Part shown: positions 4,769 to 8,303 of the stretch, in pieces
Layout of the letters: each line of letters starts with the position of its first letter
Numbering within the stretch: position 1 is the stretch's first letter
Assembly (NCBI GenBank): GCA_964575975.1
Contig: CAZNTU010000246.1
Coordinates: forward strand, 1 to 8,303
Length of the DNA stretch: 8,303 bases
Direction of reading: 5' to 3'
From: G963674505 sp964575975
Lineage (GTDB): Bacteria; Desulfobacterota; Desulfobacteria; Desulfobacterales; SKZT01
Translations under genes and position numbers: made by a program
The notes under the pieces: generated by a model
Seen by the model: the letters and a program-made list of their open reading frames with translations, nothing else
What the model was told of the DNA's origin: nothing
Database searches by the model: none

Positions 4769-7275
4769 CGGGCAATTCCGCTGAAGCGGAAAAACTCTTC
4801 GCCGATCTCTGGCGGTCGCCCGCAGGCTTGGCCGGTTGGTTCGCCACCGTAAACAATCGACCGTTGGGAAAGCGGTACATGATCACGTCGCTAACGTTCT
4901 TCCTGGCGGCGGTGGTTCTCGCCATGGGCATGCGGACCCAACTCGCCGTCCCGAACAACGATTTCATGGGACCGGACTTCTACAACCAAGTGTTCACCAT
5001 GCACGGCTCCACGATGCTCTACCTGTTCGCCGTGCCCTTTATCGAGGGGCTCGGGCTCTATTTCGTGCCGCTGATGATCGGGGCTAGGGACGTGGCTTTT
5101 CCCAGGCTCACCAATTTCGGGTACTGGCTGTATCTTTTCGGAGGCCTGACCATGTACTCCAGCTTCCTTTTCGGTCAAGTGCCGGATGCCGGATGGACCG
5201 CGTACACGCCATTGTCCGGCCCCAAGTTCTCCGGCATAGGGCTCGATTTCTGGCTCCTGGGGCTGAGCATGGTCGAGATCGCCGGGATCAGCGCCGCCGT
5301 GGAAATCGTGGTCACCATTCTCAAGTTCCGCGCGCCCGGCATGGCGATCCAGCACATGCCCCTGTTCGTTTGGTCCTACCTGGTCGTCGGCGTCATGATC
5401 GTCTTCGCCTTTACGCCCCTGCTCTTCGCAACTCTTCTTCTTGAGATGGACCGTTCGCTGGGAACCCGGTTTTTCGACCCGGAACTGGGGGGAAATTCGC
5501 TGCTTTGGCAGCACCTCTTCTGGTTTTTCGGCCATCCGGAAGTCTATATCATTTTTCTCCCCGCCACCGGCGTGGTCTCGACGATAATACCCGCGTTCGC
5601 CCGCCGTCGGATCGTCGCCTACTCCCTGATCGTCGCGGCCGTCGTCATCATGGGGTTCGTCAGTTTCGGGCTCTGGACCCACCATATGTTCACGGTCGGT
5701 CTTCCCGACCTGCCGATGCTGTTCTTCACCGCCGCCAGCTTCATGATCGCGCTCGCCTCCGGAGTGCAGATATTCGCATGGATCGCCACTCTATGGGGAA
5801 GCCGTCCCCGATACGGCGTTCCCATGCTTTATATTCTGGGATTTTTCTTCGTCTTCGTGAACGGCGGACTGACGGGCGTGATGGTGGCGACGCTTCCTTT
5901 CGACTGGCAGGTACACGACACGAATTTCGTGGTGGCCCACTTCCATCACGTTCTGATCGGCGGAGCGGTCTTCCCTTTCCTGGCCGGACTGTACTATTGG
6001 CTGCCCAAGATGACCGGCCGCATGTTCGGCAAAATCGAGGGCTGGATCGGGTTCGGACTGATATTCGTCGGGTTCAACCTGACGTTTCTGCCGATGTACG
6101 TCATCGGGCTCCTGGGAATGCGGCGACGGGTGTACACCTATCCCGAAGAACTGGACGTCGGCGCGCTCAATTTCGCGTCGACCGCCGGCTCGTATTTGTT
6201 GGGCCTCGGATTCGCGGTCGCGCTGGCGGGACTCCTTTGGAGCGCTTGGCGGGGACGGGCCGCCGGTGGCGATCCCTGGGGCGGCGGAACGTTGGAATGG
6301 TCGATCGACTCGCCGCCAGCCCCGTACGGGTTCCCCAGCCCGCCGGTAGTCGGGGATCGCTATCCAAGATGGAACCCGATTTCGCCCGAATCGAAAAGCG
6401 AGTTGGTTTCGACGGCCGAGATCCTCAAATTCAGACCGGTAGGATGGCGCGCCACCTTGCTTACGGACATTACGAACGCACGCCCCCAGGCCTTGCAGTA
6501 TATTCCCGGACCGACCCTGCAACCGTTTGTCGTCTCCGTTTCGATCCTGTTGGCCGCGATTTGCTTTCTGGCCAAAAGTTACATCCCGGCGGGCGTGGCG
6601 GCGGTCTTCGCCATGGCCATGATCGGGCGTTGGTTGTACCGCGAGCCGACGCTTCCGCAGGACGAAGCCGATATGCTCGCATCCCGACTGAAACTCCCGC
6701 TGTTCGCGTCCGGAACTCGCGCCACGGGTTGGTGGGGCATGATAGGAATGATCTCCGTTCTTTTCACGGTGTTCGGGTCGTTGATATTCTGCTACTTCTA
6801 TCTTCGCCTTTATTCCATCCAATGGCCCCAGGGAGGACTTCCTTCGCCTGGGTTGACCGAACCGGCCATCGCCGTCGCGGCGCTTGCGGCGGGAGGACTT
6901 CTGCAAGCGGCCAATTCGTGGGCCTGGCGGGGCAAGCGCAGACGGATGCTCCTTTGGGGGACGGGCGGGACCATTGTTATGGGATTGTTCTTTGTGGGCG
7001 CGATGTCGTGGATCATGGCGACCACTCCCTTTCGACCTACAGCCAATGCCTACGCGTCGATTTTGTTCGCGCTCGAGGGATTCGCCTTGCTGATTGTTTT
7101 CGTCGGCGCCGCTATCCTGGCGGGGACTCTGAACCGGTTGCTGCGACTTTCGGAACCGCTCGAAACTCCGCGGTTGCGGCTCTGGCTTCAAAACAGCGAA
7201 ATGTTCTGGTTTTTCGCAGTGGCGACAGGCTTGATCGCCTTTGCGGTCACCCGTGTCGCGCCGCGTTTTTTATAG
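4765..7275 (+). CDS. coxA: Cytochrome c oxidase subunit I-subunit III fusion
   Basis: 836 residues from the ATG that overlaps the subunit II stop; the frame is open further upstream but without a credible start. The subunit I part (about 1-540) is a heme-copper oxidase core: heme a ligands H80 and H394, heme a3 ligand H392 (A-H-F-H-H-V), CuB ligands H257, H306 and H307, and cross-link Y261 in G-H-P-E-V-Y with E259, which places it in the A1 class. The D-channel entrance D109 and N117 in G-A-R-D-V-A-F-P-R-L-T-N are present. The K-channel position holds Q335 in place of lysine. The usual subunit I end, D-P-W-G-G-G-T-L-E-W with S-P-P, lies at 503-518. A linker (540-585) and about seven helices (587-832) make the subunit III part. 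Subunit I/III fusions are known, for example in Thermus caa3. It reduces O2 and should pump protons. It is the central gene of the operon, with 9 bp to the next gene. Confidence 0.93.
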   Translation: MTGNSAEAEKLFADLWRSPAGLAGWFATVNNRPLGKRYMITSLTFFLAAVVLAMGMRTQLAVPNNDFMGPDFYNQVFTMHGSTMLYLFAVPFIEGLGLYFVPLMIGARDVAFPRLTNFGYWLYLFGGLTMYSSFLFGQVPDAGWTAYTPLSGPKFSGIGLDFWLLGLSMVEIAGISAAVEIVVTILKFRAPGMAIQHMPLFVWSYLVVGVMIVFAFTPLLFATLLLEMDRSLGTRFFDPELGGNSLLWQHLFWFFGHPEVYIIFLPATGVVSTIIPAFARRRIVAYSLIVAAVVIMGFVSFGLWTHHMFTVGLPDLPMLFFTAASFMIALASGVQIFAWIATLWGSRPRYGVPMLYILGFFFVFVNGGLTGVMVATLPFDWQVHDTNFVVAHFHHVLIGGAVFPFLAGLYYWLPKMTGRMFGKIEGWIGFGLIFVGFNLTFLPMYVIGLLGMRRRVYTYPEELDVGALNFASTAGSYLLGLGFAVALAGLLWSAWRGRAAGGDPWGGGTLEWSIDSPPAPYGFPSPPVVGDRYPRWNPISPESKSELVSTAEILKFRPVGWRATLLTDITNARPQALQYIPGPTLQPFVVSVSILLAAICFLAKSYIPAGVAAVFAMAMIGRWLYREPTLPQDEADMLASRLKLPLFASGTRATGWWGMIGMISVLFTVFGSLIFCYFYLRLYSIQWPQGGLPSPGLTEPAIAVAALAAGGLLQAANSWAWRGKRRRMLLWGTGGTIVMGLFFVGAMSWIMATTPFRPTANAYASILFALEGFALLIVFVGAAILAGTLNRLLRLSEPLETPRLRLWLQNSEMFWFFAVATGLIAFAVTRVAPRFL

Positions 7276-7284
7276 GGGGACGCC

Positions 7285-7680
7285 ATGAATGTCAAAGCCG
7301 CGTACGCACCTCGGCCGCATGCATGGAGACGTTGGTTCGCCTTTCTGGGCGGCGGCGTCTCGTGGACGTTTCATTTGCTGACAATCTATGCGATCGGGGA
7401 ATTCGGTTGCGTCAGCGGTTTCGACCAAAAGACGTACTGGGGAATAAGCGCCGTCGCCTGGTTGCTCATCGTGGTCAGCGCAATGTCGATCGTGCCGGCC
7501 ATCGCGGCGACGATCGTCGGCTACCTGGACGCGCGACGCGACGGTAAAACGGCGGAAGGAAGCGAAACAGACGAGGGGGGCCGATACTTGTCGAGTTTCG
7601 GATGGCCTCTCAACGCTCTTTTCGCAATGATCATATTCGTCGAGAGTCTGCCTGTTTTCGCGTATCTCGGCGGATGTTGA
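7285..7680 (+). CDS. Small three-helix membrane protein of the oxidase operon, unknown function
   Basis: 131 residues; the ATG is preceded by GGGGGA and begins 9 bp after the oxidase fusion stop, so it is surely co-transcribed and probably coupled. Three hydrophobic helices are visible at about 17-40, 51-80 and 103-126. Helix 1 carries W26, H30, E39 and then C42; helix 3 carries an in-membrane E110 and the chain ends in Gly-Gly-Cys. A charged loop (82-100) joins helices 2 and 3. The position suggests a small accessory subunit or an assembly factor, as subunit IV-like proteins often follow oxidase core genes, but I do not recognise a family. It is not CtaG, Cox11 or Surf1 by length or motif. 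Confidence 0.8.
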   Translation: MNVKAAYAPRPHAWRRWFAFLGGGVSWTFHLLTIYAIGEFGCVSGFDQKTYWGISAVAWLLIVVSAMSIVPAIAATIVGYLDARRDGKTAEGSETDEGGRYLSSFGWPLNALFAMIIFVESLPVFAYLGGC

Positions 7681-7771
7681 GCCTCGCGGGCGTCGAGTCG
7701 AACCGTAGCGGCTCGGCAATGGCATCGGAGCCGAAACAAGGCACCGAACACAAAAAGGGAGAACAGGAACA

Positions 7772-8303
7772 ATGAGACATGCGAACGAAAATTCCGGTCG
7801 CGACATGGAACGCCTGTTGGTGGGAGTCGTCGGCGGAATCGTCGGCACGTGGGGCATGACGCTGGCGATGAAAGCGCTCTTCCGCCGGTTGCCGGAATCG
7901 GAACGCTATCCGCTGCCCCCTCGCGAAATCACGGAAAAGGTTACGAAACCGCTTTCGCGGAAATCCTCCGACCGGGTCCTGGCGGTCCGTTCCCTGGCCT
8001 CCCATTTCGCGTACGGCGCCGCCACCGGGGCAGCCTTCACGATGACAGGGCTGCACGAACACCGGCCGATGCTCAGAGGAATGGCTTGGGGAACGGCGGT
8101 TTGGGCCGCAAGCTATCTCGGATGGCTGCCGGCCGCTCGCGTACTGGAGCCCGCTGCCCGGCACCCGGCCCGACGAAACGCCTTGATGATCGCAGCCCAT
8201 CTCGTGTGGGGAGGAACCCTCGGACTGGTGGCCGATACGCTCAATTCAAGCCTCGTTCCCTTTCAAGCGGATACACGGCCGAATCGGCCGGTTTTGAAAG
8301 ACG
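7772..8303 (+). CDS. Unknown multi-helix membrane protein, C-terminus cut by window edge
   Basis: An open frame of 177 codons runs from the ATG at 7772 off the right edge. AGGA lies 4-5 nt before the start and GGGAGA a little further. Hydrophobic segments at about 14-33, 72-92, 102-120 and 137-155 suggest four helices. The first is glycine-rich (G-V-V-G-G-I-V-G-T-W-G-M). A basic loop contains R-Y-P-L-P-P-R-E-I-T (45-54), a proline-rich motif that may be the family signature. I do not recognise the family; a distant link to YagU/DUF1440-like inner-membrane proteins is possible but weak. It is 91 bp after the previous gene on the same strand, so it may belong to the oxidase operon or be transcribed on its own. 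Confidence 0.75.
   Translation, partial: MRHANENSGRDMERLLVGVVGGIVGTWGMTLAMKALFRRLPESERYPLPPREITEKVTKPLSRKSSDRVLAVRSLASHFAYGAATGAAFTMTGLHEHRPMLRGMAWGTAVWAASYLGWLPAARVLEPAARHPARRNALMIAAHLVWGGTLGLVADTLNSSLVPFQADTRPNRPVLKD
8276..8295 (+). other. Terminator-like inverted repeat near the right edge
   Basis: CGGCCGA (8276-8282) and TCGGCCG (8284-8290) are perfect inverted arms around one base, followed by GTTTT. It looks like an intrinsic terminator stem but lies inside the open frame of the truncated last gene, whose stop is not seen. The gene may end just beyond the window, in which case the stem overlaps its 3' end. Confidence 0.3.

Noticed and set aside
5505..7547. 680-residue plus-strand open frame across the oxidase fusion
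   Set aside because: Arg-rich shadow in a second frame of a GC-rich gene; the oxidase frame carries all metal-binding residues.

Overview
The window looks like chromosomal DNA of a moderately GC-rich Gram-negative bacterium, probably a proteobacterium. Two proteins carry Sec-type signal peptides joined to peptidoglycan-binding domains, and the respiratory genes are of the alternative aa3/caa3 oxidase kind seen in proteobacteria. I cannot place it more precisely from sequence alone.

Left part (1-1715, minus strand): two tandem paralogous genes for secreted proteins that combine PG_binding_1 modules with glutamine/glycine-rich low-complexity blocks. The left one runs off the window. The two genes share stretches of 108 bp and 96 bp that are identical at DNA level, a sign of recent recombination or gene conversion. 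A 671-bp gene-poor stretch (1716-2386) follows. It holds three helically phased TTGRACTT repeats in front of the second gene and a GC-rich nested hairpin.

Middle (2387-3757): a minus-strand gene for a VTT-domain (TVP38/TMEM64, DedA-like) membrane protein, whose leader holds a long perfect inverted repeat. Upstream of it is a divergent intergenic region with a 34-bp direct repeat that brackets a GTGAAAG heptamer array. A good sigma70-type promoter there drives the rightward operon.

Right part (3758-8303, plus strand): a cytochrome c oxidase operon. It encodes subunit II with a CuA site and a fused C-terminal cytochrome c domain, then a subunit I-subunit III fusion whose start codon overlaps the subunit II stop, then a small three-helix membrane protein 9 bp later, then an unrecognised multi-helix membrane protein cut by the window edge. 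The first two encode the core of a proton-pumping caa3-like terminal oxidase: electrons enter through heme c, pass to CuA, then heme a, then the heme a3/CuB site where O2 is reduced. Two points stand out. The canonical K-channel lysine of subunit I is a glutamine, and the subunit II start region contains a 10-bp tandem duplication that puts an out-of-frame ATG at the best distance from the ribosome binding site.
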